Shown here piece by piece: positions 54,849 through 63,441 of a stretch of DNA of 64,000 nt (the stretch's first letter is position 1; each line of letters starts with the position of its first letter). Under the pieces are notes generated by a model that did no database searches, was not told where the DNA came from, and saw nothing but the letters and a program-made list of their open reading frames with translations. The stretch covers positions 2,108,001-2,172,000 of the forward strand of contig NZ_CP180352.1 of NCBI RefSeq assembly GCF_048007105.1. The letters run 5' to 3'. The position numbers and the translations under genes were made by a program. The stretch is from Minwuia sp048007105 (lineage in GTDB: Bacteria; Pseudomonadota; Alphaproteobacteria; Minwuiales; Minwuiaceae).

Positions 54849-55772
54849 TTGAGCGCGCAGCACGAGCATGCCCCGGAAGAGAAAGCCGGCCTCTGGCGCC
54901 GCCTCAACAGCTGGTGGGGCGGTGAGGAGATGCCGTCTGCCGGGCGGAGCGGCGCCCCGGCGCCGAACGTGCGCAAGGCTGCCGCCGAGGCGACGATCTG
55001 GCCGAAGGAGCGCCTGCAGGTGCTGGAAGGCCTGTTCGGACCCGGACTCGACGCGCCCTGGGTTGACGAGATTCACGAGCCCATGCTGCGCGAGCTTCTG
55101 CTGACGGAGGATTCCAAGGCTGTGGTGCTGGGCGGCGGTCTGGGCGGTCCCGCGGCGCGGCTTGCCGAGCTGTCGGGGTCCAACACCATCCTGCTGGACG
55201 ACCGCGTCGATGTTGCCGACCTGGCGCAGAACTGGGTCTCGGAGAACGGCGCAACCCTGAAGGTCGATCGCCGCGACTTTTTCGAGACCGGTCTGAAGCC
55301 GGGCTATGCGGATGCGATCGTGGCGTTCGGCGGCTTCTCCCATGTCCGCGACAAGCGCCGCCTGTTCAGCCATCTGCTGCAGATCCTGCGGCCCAAGGGC
55401 AAGATCGTCTTCTTCGACTTCTTCGTCACCGGCATGGATCCGGACTGCCCCGAAGTGGCCATCTGGTCGGCGTTGAACGAGCGTCCGCAATACCTGCTGC
55501 AGCCGAACAGCTTCGCGGATCAGGCCTACAAGATCGGCTTCGACTATCCGGATTACCGTGACGTCACGGACCTGCATGCGTCCAGCATCCGCGCCTCCTT
55601 CCGCAAGTCGGTCGAGGTGATGAGGGCGGCCGGTCCCGACGCTGCACGGCTGCAGCCGGCGCTGGTCGCCGAACTGGAGACCTGGAACCGGCGGCTGGCC
55701 CTGATCGACAGCGGCGAGGTCCGCTACTTCCAGACCACGGTCGAGTTCTTCGGCGGCAGCGCCGTCGTCTGA
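54849..55772 (+). CDS. class I SAM-dependent methyltransferase-like protein
   Basis: A protein of about 307 residues. The N-terminus is charged (LWRRLNSWWGGEEM), followed by a Rossmann-like core: AVVLGGGLGGPAARLAEL, NTILLDDRVDVADLAQNW, DAIVAFGGFSHVRDKRRLF and the ILRPKGKIVFFDFFV strand typical of class I methyltransferases. The glycine loop is unusual (GGGLGG, without the acidic end). The start is not certain: a TTG at 54849 has GGACGG upstream; an ATG lies at 54930. Substrate unknown. Confidence 0.75.
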   Translation: MSAQHEHAPEEKAGLWRRLNSWWGGEEMPSAGRSGAPAPNVRKAAAEATIWPKERLQVLEGLFGPGLDAPWVDEIHEPMLRELLLTEDSKAVVLGGGLGGPAARLAELSGSNTILLDDRVDVADLAQNWVSENGATLKVDRRDFFETGLKPGYADAIVAFGGFSHVRDKRRLFSHLLQILRPKGKIVFFDFFVTGMDPDCPEVAIWSALNERPQYLLQPNSFADQAYKIGFDYPDYRDVTDLHASSIRASFRKSVEVMRAAGPDAARLQPALVAELETWNRRLALIDSGEVRYFQTTVEFFGGSAVV

Positions 55773-55781
55773 TCCTGCCCG

Positions 55782-56333
55782 TCAGCGGGCGCGGTCGAGC
55801 CCGTTATGCACCTTGTGGCGGGCGATCTCCTCGGGCGTCAGCCCGTCGATCTCATGCGGGAAGACGATCCATCGGTCGGTTTCGTGAATGAAGTAGTCCG
55901 GGGCGCGGTCGGTCCGGTTGAGCGTCGGCTTGTAGAACACCGTCGCCACCCGGATGTCCTCGGGGGTGTTGCGCCTGCACTTGCGCTGGATTTCGGTGAT
56001 CACCGCATCGATGCTGCGCCCTGAATCGAAGGTATCGTCGACGATCAGCAGGTCGTCCGCGGCGTCGATATTGTCGATGATGTAATTCAGTCCGAAGACG
56101 CGGACCGTGCTCGACTGCTCGCCGGGCCGCACATAGGACGAGGTGCGGATGGCGATGTGGTCGTTCTTCACGCCGTAATAGTCCAGGACCTCCTGCACCG
56201 CGATGCCGATGGGGGCGCCGCCGCGCCAGATGCCGACGATGAAGGAGGGGCGAAAGCCGCTCTCGTAGACCCTGAGGCCGAGCTCGAAGGAGTCGCGCAA
56301 CAGATCGTTGGCGGTGAGGAAGATCTTGTCCAT
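55782..56333 (-). CDS. phosphoribosyltransferase (COG2236-like)
   Basis: A 183-residue type I phosphoribosyltransferase. The PRPP motif is LLIVDDTFDSGRSI (about residue 92), a hood begins FIVGIWRGGAPIGIAVQEVL, and the loop NDHIAIRTSSYVRPG lies between. It resembles the Gpt/Hgprt-like COG2236 group, which transfers phosphoribose to a purine or related base. It is divergent from cobT, another phosphoribosyltransferase, but that may be chance. Confidence 0.87.
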   Translation of the reverse strand: MDKIFLTANDLLRDSFELGLRVYESGFRPSFIVGIWRGGAPIGIAVQEVLDYYGVKNDHIAIRTSSYVRPGEQSSTVRVFGLNYIIDNIDAADDLLIVDDTFDSGRSIDAVITEIQRKCRRNTPEDIRVATVFYKPTLNRTDRAPDYFIHETDRWIVFPHEIDGLTPEEIARHKVHNGLDRAR

Positions 56334-56397
56334 CGCGCGTGATTAGCGGGTCGCTTTCAGGATTCCAAGCGCGCTGGCGATGGTCTAAGCAGCCCGT

Positions 56398-57408
56398 ATG
56401 AACATCACTCCCGAACTTCCCGACATCGACGCCCTGCTCGACAGCCTGCCTCGCGGCGATGACGCGGCCGAGGCTGCCGCCAGGGCGCGGCAGGGGCAAC
56501 TGGTGAAACCGACCGGTTCGCTGGGCCGGCTGGAGGACATCGCCGTCCACCTCGCACGCTGGCAGGGCGCGGAACGCCCCCGGCTGGAAACGGTCACGAT
56601 CACGGTCTTTGCCGGCAGCCACGGCATCACGAAGCATGGCGTCTCGGCCTTTCCCGACGAGGTCAATGCCCAGATGCTCGGCGGATTCCATGCCGGTTTT
56701 GCAGCGGTCTGCCAGCTGGCGGAAGCCTTCGGCGCAGAACTGAAGGCGATCGACTGCGGTGTGGCGCATCCGACGGATGACTTCACGGTCGGCCCTGCCA
56801 TGGATGCGGCGGCATTTGCCGAGGCGGTCGGCAAGGGCCGGGCGAGCGTCCGCGGCGACGAGGATCTGCTGATCTTCGGTGAAATGGGCATCGGCAACAC
56901 GACGGCTGCGGCTGCGGTCGCGGCGGCGATCTGCGGCGGCGATCCTGCCGGATGGGTCGGGCAGGGCACCGGCGTCGACGAGGACGGGCTGGCCCGGAAG
57001 GCCGACGTCGTCCGGCGCGGTCTGATGGCGAACCCGGCCTCAAGCGGCAATCCCGTCGAGGTGCTGCGCTGCCTTGGCGGCCGGGAGATGGCGGCGATCC
57101 TCGGCGCCTGCCTGGAGGCCCGGAAGAAATCCATCCCGGTCCTGATCGACGGCTTCATCGCCACGGCTTCGGTTGCGCCGCTCGGCCGGCAAGGCCTGGC
57201 GCACTGCCTGTCGGGCCATGCTTCTCAGGAACACGGTCACCGCAAGCTGCTGGATTTCCTCGGTCTCGACCCGATTCTGGATCTGGGCATGCGGCTCGGC
57301 GAGGGATCCGGCGCGGCGACGGCGCTCGGCATCGTGAGGGCCGCGGTGGCCTGCCACAACGGCATGGCGACCTTTGAGGAAGCCGCCGTTGCAGGCAAGA
57401 ATGGCTGA
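56398..57408 (+). CDS. cobT: nicotinate-nucleotide-dimethylbenzimidazole phosphoribosyltransferase
   Basis: A 336-residue CobT. Landmarks: KPTGSLGRLEDIAVHLARWQ near the N-terminus, ITVFAGSHGITKHGVSAFP, FGEMGIGNTTAAAAVAA and the C-terminal LDLGMRLGEGSGAATAL. It makes alpha-ribazole phosphate, the lower ligand precursor of cobalamin. It starts the cobT-cobU-cobS operon; cobU follows directly after the TGA. No riboswitch fits in the 64-base gap upstream. Confidence 0.96.
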   Translation: MNITPELPDIDALLDSLPRGDDAAEAAARARQGQLVKPTGSLGRLEDIAVHLARWQGAERPRLETVTITVFAGSHGITKHGVSAFPDEVNAQMLGGFHAGFAAVCQLAEAFGAELKAIDCGVAHPTDDFTVGPAMDAAAFAEAVGKGRASVRGDEDLLIFGEMGIGNTTAAAAVAAAICGGDPAGWVGQGTGVDEDGLARKADVVRRGLMANPASSGNPVEVLRCLGGREMAAILGACLEARKKSIPVLIDGFIATASVAPLGRQGLAHCLSGHASQEHGHRKLLDFLGLDPILDLGMRLGEGSGAATALGIVRAAVACHNGMATFEEAAVAGKNG

Positions 57409-57960
57409 ATGAATGCCTGGAGCGAGCTGCCCGGAGTGGACGCACCGCCGCGCCTGACGCTGGTGCTGGGCGGCGCACGCTCGGGCAAGAGCCGTCTTGC
57501 GGAACGGCTGACGCGTGACGCCGACCCGGCCGCGATGCCGGTCTACATCGCCACGGCACAGGCCTTCGACGACGAGATGCGGGCCCGGATCGCGCAGCAT
57601 CAGGCGGATCGTGGCGCGGACTGGATGACAGTCGAAGCGCCGGAGGATCTTTCAGGTGCGATCCGCGCTGCGGGCACCGTGCCCGCGCTTGTGGACTGCC
57701 TGACGCTCTGGCTGAGCAACCGGATGCTGGCGGACGCCGATCTCGAGACCGACCGGGCCGGCCTGATGGCGGCGCTGGCCGACCGGCGCGCGCCAACGGT
57801 TCTGGTGTCCAACGAGGTCGGTCTCGGCATCGTGCCGGATACGCCGCTGGGGCGCCGGTTCCGGGATGCGCAGGGAATCCTGAATCAGGCCGTGGCGGCG
57901 GCGGCCGATTGCGTCATCTTCACCGCCGCCGGCCTGCCCATGGTGATGAAACGGCCATGA
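57409..57960 (+). CDS. cobU: bifunctional adenosylcobinamide kinase / adenosylcobinamide-phosphate guanylyltransferase
   Basis: A 183-residue CobU/CobP. The P-loop is LVLGGARSGKSRLAE (about residue 18). YIATAQAFDDEMRARIAQHQ contains the guanylylated His region, and LVDCLTLWLSNRM and NEVGLGIVPDTPLGRRFRD are family segments. It phosphorylates adenosylcobinamide and attaches GMP. The ATG directly follows the cobT stop, and its own stop overlaps cobS (ATGA). Confidence 0.96.
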   Translation: MNAWSELPGVDAPPRLTLVLGGARSGKSRLAERLTRDADPAAMPVYIATAQAFDDEMRARIAQHQADRGADWMTVEAPEDLSGAIRAAGTVPALVDCLTLWLSNRMLADADLETDRAGLMAALADRRAPTVLVSNEVGLGIVPDTPLGRRFRDAQGILNQAVAAAADCVIFTAAGLPMVMKRP

Positions 57961-58715
57961 ACATCAGCCGGATGAACGACGATCTGGCGGTAGCCCTTGG
58001 CTGGCTGACGCGCTTGCCGGTCGCGTTTCCGGCCAGCGCGCAGCCGCTGGGCATGGCAGCCTGGGCCTTCCCGGTGGTCGGCGTGATGCTGGGCGCGGCC
58101 GGGGCCGCCATCTTCGGCCTGGCGGGCTGGCTGGGCGCGCCGCCGCTGCTCTGCGCGGTTCTGGCGGTCGGCGCGCTGACCGTGCTGACTGGCGGGCTGC
58201 ACGAGGACGGACTGGCGGACTACTTCGACGGCCTCGGCGCGCGCGGGGGCAAGGCAGAGAAACTCGCCGCCATGCGCGACAGCCGGATCGGCAGCTACGG
58301 TGTCCTCGCGCTGTTGTTCGTCACGCTGGCCCGCATCGCGGCGCTGGCGGCGCTGGAACATGCGCTGATCCTGATCCCGGCGCTGGCGTTGTCCAGGGCG
58401 TCGATGGCCATGCTGATGCGCCGCTATCCAAGGGCGAGGGCCGACGGCGCGGCAGCCACCGCCGGCGAGACGGGTCTCGCCGCGATGACAGTTGCGCTGG
58501 TCATCGCTGTTGCGACGGTCCTGCTGCTGGCGGTCCCTGCCGGGTACGGTCTTGCCGGTCTGGTTCTCGGGCCGTTGCTTGCCGTCGCGGTGACGGACCG
58601 CATCGGCAGTCTGGCGGAGAAGCGGTTCGGCGGCGTGACCGGTGATGTCTATGGCGCGGCCTGCCTGCTGTCCGAGGCCGCCGTGCTGGTTCTCTTCATC
58701 ATGGCCGCCGCGTGA
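57957..58715 (+). CDS. cobS: adenosylcobinamide-GDP ribazoletransferase
   Basis: A 252-residue membrane protein with about six to seven helices. The catalytic motif GGLHEDGLADYFDGLGARGG (about residues 78-97) and the following MRDSRIGSYGVLAL are diagnostic. It joins GDP-cobinamide with alpha-ribazole at the membrane, the last assembly step before dephosphorylation. The ATG at 57957 overlaps the cobU stop. Confidence 0.95.
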   Translation: MNISRMNDDLAVALGWLTRLPVAFPASAQPLGMAAWAFPVVGVMLGAAGAAIFGLAGWLGAPPLLCAVLAVGALTVLTGGLHEDGLADYFDGLGARGGKAEKLAAMRDSRIGSYGVLALLFVTLARIAALAALEHALILIPALALSRASMAMLMRRYPRARADGAAATAGETGLAAMTVALVIAVATVLLLAVPAGYGLAGLVLGPLLAVAVTDRIGSLAEKRFGGVTGDVYGAACLLSEAAVLVLFIMAAA

Positions 58716-58807
58716 CGCGGTTGCGCCGGGCGCTGTCGCATCGCGAATGACGGTCGGCGCGCGGCCGCGGCACTATTCTGCCCGCAGCGTATGAGAGGGA
58801 GCCTGCC

Positions 58808-60247
58808 ATGACCGCGCACGATCAGTACTTTCCGTTCCAGAACCGGCCGGAACCGCAGATGGTCGACGGCGTGCTGGCCAATCCCTCGGTGGTGCCGCTG
58901 TTCGACGTGGCGAAGTTGCCGGAGAGCGCCATGTTCGTCGTCGTCGGCGCGGGTGTGCACGGCATGTCGACGGCCTGGCATCTGGCGCGGAAGCTGGAGG
59001 AAACCGGGCGGGGCAAAGGCTCGGATGTCGTCCTGATCGACAAGCAGGGTCCCGGCGCGGGTGCCACGGGCCTCGCCTGCGGCTGCGTGCGGAACATGTA
59101 CATGACCGGCCCGCTGCACGGCATACTGCGCGAGAGCGTCGATGTCTGGACCGAGGATCCGGTCAATTTCGGCTTCCAGCAGGTCGGCTACATCTCGGTC
59201 GGCGAGGAAAACCAGGAAGCCGACTACATCAGGATCCACAAGTCCCAGAACGATCAGGGCTATCCGTCGGACCTCTATCTCGGCGCCGACGCCAGGAAGC
59301 ATCTGAAATCGATCTGGCCGGACTTCAACACCGACGTCGCCCACTGCGTGCTGCATGAACGGCCGTCGGGCTATGCGGGAACGCACATGGCGGTCTGGGG
59401 GCTGGACCAGAAGTGCCGCCAGATGGGCGTCAAGCGCGTCTACGGCGTCGAGGTCACCGGCTACGACATGACCAACGGGCAGGTCGCGGCGGTGAAGACC
59501 TCGGCCGGCGACATCCGCTGCGAGCAGGTCGTGCTGGCGGCCGGCGCCTGGAACCCTGTGCACTGGCGCTGGGTGGGGCTGTCGGACAAGCTCGACATGC
59601 ATTACCGCGACGGCCATGTCGAAAAGGATTTCGACATGTGGACCTACTGGCGGCTGCTGGAGGGCGAGGTCTATCTGAAGCCCGGCATCGATTTCCGCGA
59701 CGCCAACGGCCACGACGCGCCGGTGCTGCATGTGGAACTGATGAACACGCCGGTGGTGACCGAAGACGGGCGGGAGATCTCCGACCACTTCTACACCTAT
59801 GTCCGCTACGCCGCCGAAAGGGTCGGCCAGCCGGGCGTGCAGGGCGGCACCATCCCGGTACAGATCGGCCCCGAGGCGCAGCTGGAACCCTATGGCCACC
59901 TGAACGATCTCTACCAGGCCGACGACTGGTTCGCCGACTACTACTGCGCGACGCTCGCCTACCTGATGGACCGCTTCAAGGGCTGCCGCGCCGACTTCAA
60001 GGAACGCCGCAATGGCGGCATCGGCGCCTTCACGCCGGACAATGTCCCGGTCTTCGACTTCGTTGCGCCGAACGTCTTCATGGCCGCGGATTCCAACCAT
60101 GGCTTCAAGATGATCGGTGTCGGCCGGATGATCGCCGAGACGCTGGCCGGCAACGCGATGCCGGAAACGCTGAAGCCCTTCAACCTGAAGCGCTTTTCGA
60201 CCGGCGAGACCTTCGGCGACCGCAACAGCAACTGCCCCTGGGTGTAG
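58808..60247 (+). CDS. FAD-dependent oxidoreductase (DAO family)
   Basis: A 479-residue flavoprotein of the DAO/glycine oxidase-sarcosine oxidase group. The dinucleotide loop is VVVGAGVHGMSTAWHLA (about residue 41), DVVLIDKQGPGAGATGLACG carries the FAD ribose Asp, and near the C-terminus NHGFKMIGVGRMIAETLAG binds the flavin ring. Such enzymes oxidise amines or N-methyl amino acids to imines. AGGGAG precedes the ATG. Substrate unknown; no partner genes are adjacent. Confidence 0.88.
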   Translation: MTAHDQYFPFQNRPEPQMVDGVLANPSVVPLFDVAKLPESAMFVVVGAGVHGMSTAWHLARKLEETGRGKGSDVVLIDKQGPGAGATGLACGCVRNMYMTGPLHGILRESVDVWTEDPVNFGFQQVGYISVGEENQEADYIRIHKSQNDQGYPSDLYLGADARKHLKSIWPDFNTDVAHCVLHERPSGYAGTHMAVWGLDQKCRQMGVKRVYGVEVTGYDMTNGQVAAVKTSAGDIRCEQVVLAAGAWNPVHWRWVGLSDKLDMHYRDGHVEKDFDMWTYWRLLEGEVYLKPGIDFRDANGHDAPVLHVELMNTPVVTEDGREISDHFYTYVRYAAERVGQPGVQGGTIPVQIGPEAQLEPYGHLNDLYQADDWFADYYCATLAYLMDRFKGCRADFKERRNGGIGAFTPDNVPVFDFVAPNVFMAADSNHGFKMIGVGRMIAETLAGNAMPETLKPFNLKRFSTGETFGDRNSNCPWV

Positions 60248-60289
60248 TTGCCGAACTGAAGGTCTCCGGCCTCCAGGCCACCTCCACCG

Positions 60290-60390
60290 TCACCCCGGCC
60301 TTGAGCCGGGGTCTGGTGTCTGCATTTGGGGACGACGCTGGTGTCTGCGATTTGACGTCTGCCCGGATCCCGGCTCGGGGGCCGGGATGA
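60290..60390. repeat. pair of REP-like palindromes between convergent genes
   Basis: Two hairpins lie in the 163-base gap. The first is ccccggc-cttga-gccgggg at 60293-60311; the second is atcccggc-tcgggg-gccgggat at 60367-60388. Their flanks (gtcacccc...ggtctgg and, reversed, gtcatccc...ggatccgg) match each other, so they are inverted copies of one element. This is the common alphaproteobacterial intergenic type with a CCGG-rich stem. It may act as a bidirectional terminator or mRNA stabiliser here. Confidence 0.8.
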
Positions 60391-60410
60391 CGTGGTAGCC
60401 GACAATTCCG

Positions 60411-61118
60411 CTACCACTCCTCCCCAAAGGGCCGGATGGTCAGGTCGAAACTCCAGGCCGAGCGGTCCTGGTGCGCCAGGTGCCAGACTTCGTTCGCGAT
60501 AGCGGCGGGCTGGATGAAGAAGTCGTCGGGCTTGCCCTTGCCGGGCCCGGCGCGGGTCCATTCCAGGTCGATCATGGCGTCTATGGTCAGATACGCGACG
60601 TGGACGCCCTTCGGCCCCAGATCGCGGGCCATGGATTCGGCGAGGATGCGCTGGGCCGCCTTGGTCGGCGCGAAACCGGCGAAGCGGGCCTTGCCCCTGT
60701 GCGCCGCGGTGTTCCCGGTCACGATGATCGCGCCGTCGCCAGCCTCGATCATTGCCGGGGTGAACTGCTGCGCCAGATGCAGCAGGCCCATGGTGTTGAT
60801 GCGGAAGTTGCGCTCCAGCACCTTCGGCTCGATCTCGGCGAAACTGCCGAAGGCCGCGCCGACGGCGTTGTGGATGACGGCGCGGGGATCGCCCAACTCG
60901 GCCCTGACCCGGCCGCAGACATCCAGCAGGGCATCGGCATCCAGCACGTTGCAGGGATAGGCCTTCGCACCGTCGATCTCGTCCTCCAGCCCAGCCAGAC
61001 GCTCCGCGTCGCGCGCGAGCATGGCGACGCGGTAGCCGCCCTCGGCGAAGCGGCGGACGACGGCCGCGCCGGTTCCGGGACCGACGCCGGTGACCAGCAC
61101 AACAGGACCCTCGCTCAC
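60411..61118 (-). CDS. SDR-family protein with Phe in place of the catalytic Tyr
   Basis: A 235-residue short-chain dehydrogenase/reductase-like protein. The Gly-rich loop is VTGVGPGTGAAVVRRF, altered from TGxxxGIG, and HNAVGAAFG replaces the usual NNAG. The YxxxK motif reads FAPTK, so the Tyr is Phe while the Lys is kept; the catalytic Ser region reads VTGNTAAH. This matches a known SDR subgroup (SDR_c10 type) with the same substitution. Oxidoreductase activity is therefore doubtful. GTG at 61118 overlaps the hydrolase stop (GTGA). It is the last gene of the operon from the right edge. Confidence 0.88.
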   Translation of the reverse strand: MSEGPVVLVTGVGPGTGAAVVRRFAEGGYRVAMLARDAERLAGLEDEIDGAKAYPCNVLDADALLDVCGRVRAELGDPRAVIHNAVGAAFGSFAEIEPKVLERNFRINTMGLLHLAQQFTPAMIEAGDGAIIVTGNTAAHRGKARFAGFAPTKAAQRILAESMARDLGPKGVHVAYLTIDAMIDLEWTRAGPGKGKPDDFFIQPAAIANEVWHLAHQDRSAWSFDLTIRPFGEEW

Positions 61119-61960
61119 AACCGTTCGACCTTCTTCAGCACCGGCAGCAGGTAGGCCCGGAACTGTTCCGGGTTCTCCGACATCGGAAAATGGCCGAGTT
61201 CTTCCATGATCTCGGCCTCCACGCCCGGAATGTCACCGGCGGTGCGCATCGTGTCCTGCGGCGTGCAGGAGAAATCGTACTCGCCCGTCAGCAGGAAGAC
61301 CGCGCATTTCGTCGTGTCGATCAGGTGCGTGCGGTCTCGGAAGTCGCTGTCTTGGCGGTAGAAATGCAGATCGCCCTTGAACACGCCCGGTCCGCTGGAG
61401 AGGTAGCCCCAGAGCGTTTCCCAGCGATGGACGTCGGGGCTCTGCGGCGCGACGAGCCCGGAAATCATCGCCGCGCAGACCTCGCCGCCATGCACGTCGG
61501 GGCGGTGCAGCCAGTCGGTATCGTACCAGGGCTGCTGATGGTCGGAGGCCTCCAGCCCGATCACGGCGCGGAAGGCCTCGGGGTGTGCGCCGGCCATGTG
61601 CAGCACGATCCGCCCGCCCATGGAACAGCCCATCAGCACCGGGCGATCGAGTTCCAGCGCCTGGCAGAAGGCGGTGATGGCAGCGTCGTAGGTCTCGGTG
61701 GTCAGACGGTATTCCTCGTGCTCGTAGCCTTCGTAGGGGTTGGACTTGCCATGGTGGGGCAGGTCGAAGGCGATGACGCGGAATCGGCTGGTGATCTGGG
61801 TGTCCGTCATCAGGTGGCGGAACTGCCGCCCGTCGGCGCCCGCGGTATGCAGGCAGACCAGCGGGATGCCTTCGCCAGCTTCCTCGAAATAGATGCGGGC
61901 GGCGCGGCCGGCGATGTCGAGATGGACATAGCGGCCCGTGATCGGTTCGAACTCGGCCAT
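61115..61960 (-). CDS. alpha/beta hydrolase
   Basis: A 281-residue alpha/beta hydrolase. The oxyanion strand is IPLVCLHTAGADGRQFRHL (HTAG in place of HGxG), the nucleophile elbow is LMGCSMGGRIVL (about residue 113), and the acid and His lie near LLTGEYDFSC and ELGHFPMSENPEQF. The triad appears intact. C-C hydrolases of aromatic meta-cleavage pathways and esterases share this layout. It starts one base after the stop of the small gene upstream and overlaps the SDR gene. Confidence 0.9.
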   Translation of the reverse strand: MAEFEPITGRYVHLDIAGRAARIYFEEAGEGIPLVCLHTAGADGRQFRHLMTDTQITSRFRVIAFDLPHHGKSNPYEGYEHEEYRLTTETYDAAITAFCQALELDRPVLMGCSMGGRIVLHMAGAHPEAFRAVIGLEASDHQQPWYDTDWLHRPDVHGGEVCAAMISGLVAPQSPDVHRWETLWGYLSSGPGVFKGDLHFYRQDSDFRDRTHLIDTTKCAVFLLTGEYDFSCTPQDTMRTAGDIPGVEAEIMEELGHFPMSENPEQFRAYLLPVLKKVERL

Positions 61961-61961
61961 G

Positions 61962-62369
61962 TCAGTGATCCTCCATCGTGCGCGGCGCGGCGAGGATGTC
62001 CTTGAAGTAGCGTAGATTGGCCATCAGCGGCTGCAGGTCGCCGTCGATCGAGGCGCGCCCGGTCTTGGTCATGGCGAACAGGTCGTGCCAGCCGGGTTTC
62101 GGCAGCGGCGCCCAGAATCGCTCCCAGTTCTCGACCGGCCCGCGGATGGCGAAGGTGAAGGGGCGCATCAGCACCGGACCGCGCACCAATTCGACGATCA
62201 GCCCGTCGCGGATATGGATGTGATAGGGAACCTCGCCGATCTGCCAGACCCACTCGAGGTTCACGAAGCGGCCACGCCAGACCAGCGACTGGTCCGCGTG
62301 CACGGCGTCTGCGAGATGTTCGATGGCGTGGGCCGCAGGCGGCCCGCCATGGGGCGTCTTCTTCGCCAT
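61962..62369 (-). CDS. hypothetical protein, possibly SCP2-like
   Basis: A 135-residue soluble protein without signal or membrane segment. The pattern FVNLEWVWQIGEVPYHIHIRD (read in parts) and GRASIDGDLQPLMANLRYFKDIL resembles the beta-sheet plus final helix of SCP2/sterol-carrier-like domains, but I am not certain. It is translated between the PDZ protein and the alpha/beta hydrolase in the same operon (13- and 1-base gaps). No catalytic residues identified. Confidence 0.72.
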   Translation of the reverse strand: MAKKTPHGGPPAAHAIEHLADAVHADQSLVWRGRFVNLEWVWQIGEVPYHIHIRDGLIVELVRGPVLMRPFTFAIRGPVENWERFWAPLPKPGWHDLFAMTKTGRASIDGDLQPLMANLRYFKDILAAPRTMEDH

Positions 62370-62382
62370 CGCCGGTCCCTCC

Positions 62383-63441
62383 CTATTTCTGCCAGCGCTG
62401 GATCTTCAGGTAGCTGTCGCGGTCGGCGCTGCGGATACTGGTCTCGAATGACGATCCCGCATCCTGCCGCATCAGGGTCAGCGCGATGTCGGACCCAGCC
62501 GGGCCCGCCGACCATAGTTGTTCGTAGAACTCGGCCAGGCTGCCGACCGCGACGCCGTTGACGCGCAGGATGATGTCTCCCTGTTCCAGCCCCGAATGCG
62601 CCGCCGGTCCGCTTGGCGAGGTTCCGAGCACGACGACATGGCCCATGCGCTCGTCGGCGAACAGGCCCAGCCAGGGCCGCGGCGGCGCGTTGCGCCGGCC
62701 CTTGATGATCAGGTCGTTCAGGATCGGCTCCAGCAGGTCGATGGGCACGATCATGTTGCCGGGCCGGGGCTTGCCGCCGGCCGTGGCGTCCTCGATGTAG
62801 AGGGAGCCGACACCGTAGAGCAGCCCGTCCATGCCGATCATCGCCGCACCGCCCCAGTTCGGATGCGCCGGTGCGGTGTAGATGGCCTCGTCCAGGGCGT
62901 ATTCCCAGTATCCCTGGAAGGGCCGCTTGCCGGTGACGGTCTGGACGATGGTCTCCGCGCCGCCGCAACTGGTGACGACGGAGGAGCCGACCTTCAGGTC
63001 GCGCACCGTGCCGAAGTTCAGCATCGGGCGGTTCAGCGGCGAGACGGCGCGGACAAGGCCGAACCCGCTCTCGAAATCGTAGGCCAGCACATCCGCTTCG
63101 GTGGGGCGGCCCTCCGAATCCAGCACGGCGACGCTCTCGGCCTCCACGATCAGATAGCCGATGGTCAGGATCAGGCCCCCGGCGCCGATGACGATCCCGC
63201 CGCCGGCGCGCTCGGTCCCGAGCAGGGGCGCGGTGAAGGCGTCTTCCGGGATTTCCGCCTGCAGGGGCGTCAGCGCACGGTGCACGGCCTCGACATCGAA
63301 GGGCAGATCGTCATTCTCGGCCGGCGTCACCGCCGCGGCCGCGGCCGCCGGACCGCTGCCAAACAGCGCGGTCAGGTTCGGCAGCTTGTGGCCGTTGACC
63401 TTGAAGCCCTTCTCCTCGCCGGTTTCGTCGTCGTCAGCCAT
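62383..63441 (-). CDS. trypsin-like/PDZ protein lacking the catalytic triad
   Basis: A 352-residue protein built like a DegP/HtrA protease: a two-barrel trypsin-like domain (about residues 60-240) and a PDZ domain (about 255-345, AHSGLEQGDIILRVNGVAVGS). The His segment reads GGLILTIGYLI where active members have TNxHV, and the Ser segment reads PNWGGAAMIG where they have GNSGG. The protease is therefore predicted inactive. There is no signal peptide, so it is cytoplasmic. Its ATG directly follows the isomerase stop (TGAATG). It may be a peptide-binding scaffold. Confidence 0.85.
   Translation of the reverse strand: MADDDETGEEKGFKVNGHKLPNLTALFGSGPAAAAAAVTPAENDDLPFDVEAVHRALTPLQAEIPEDAFTAPLLGTERAGGGIVIGAGGLILTIGYLIVEAESVAVLDSEGRPTEADVLAYDFESGFGLVRAVSPLNRPMLNFGTVRDLKVGSSVVTSCGGAETIVQTVTGKRPFQGYWEYALDEAIYTAPAHPNWGGAAMIGMDGLLYGVGSLYIEDATAGGKPRPGNMIVPIDLLEPILNDLIIKGRRNAPPRPWLGLFADERMGHVVVLGTSPSGPAAHSGLEQGDIILRVNGVAVGSLAEFYEQLWSAGPAGSDIALTLMRQDAGSSFETSIRSADRDSYLKIQRWQK

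Noticed and set aside
56334..56397. A cobalamin riboswitch before cobT.
   Set aside because: The gap is only 64 bases and shows no B12-box or conserved core.
58649..60100. A 483-codon minus-strand frame under the FAD oxidoreductase.
   Set aside because: It is a shadow of the real flavoprotein gene on the plus strand.
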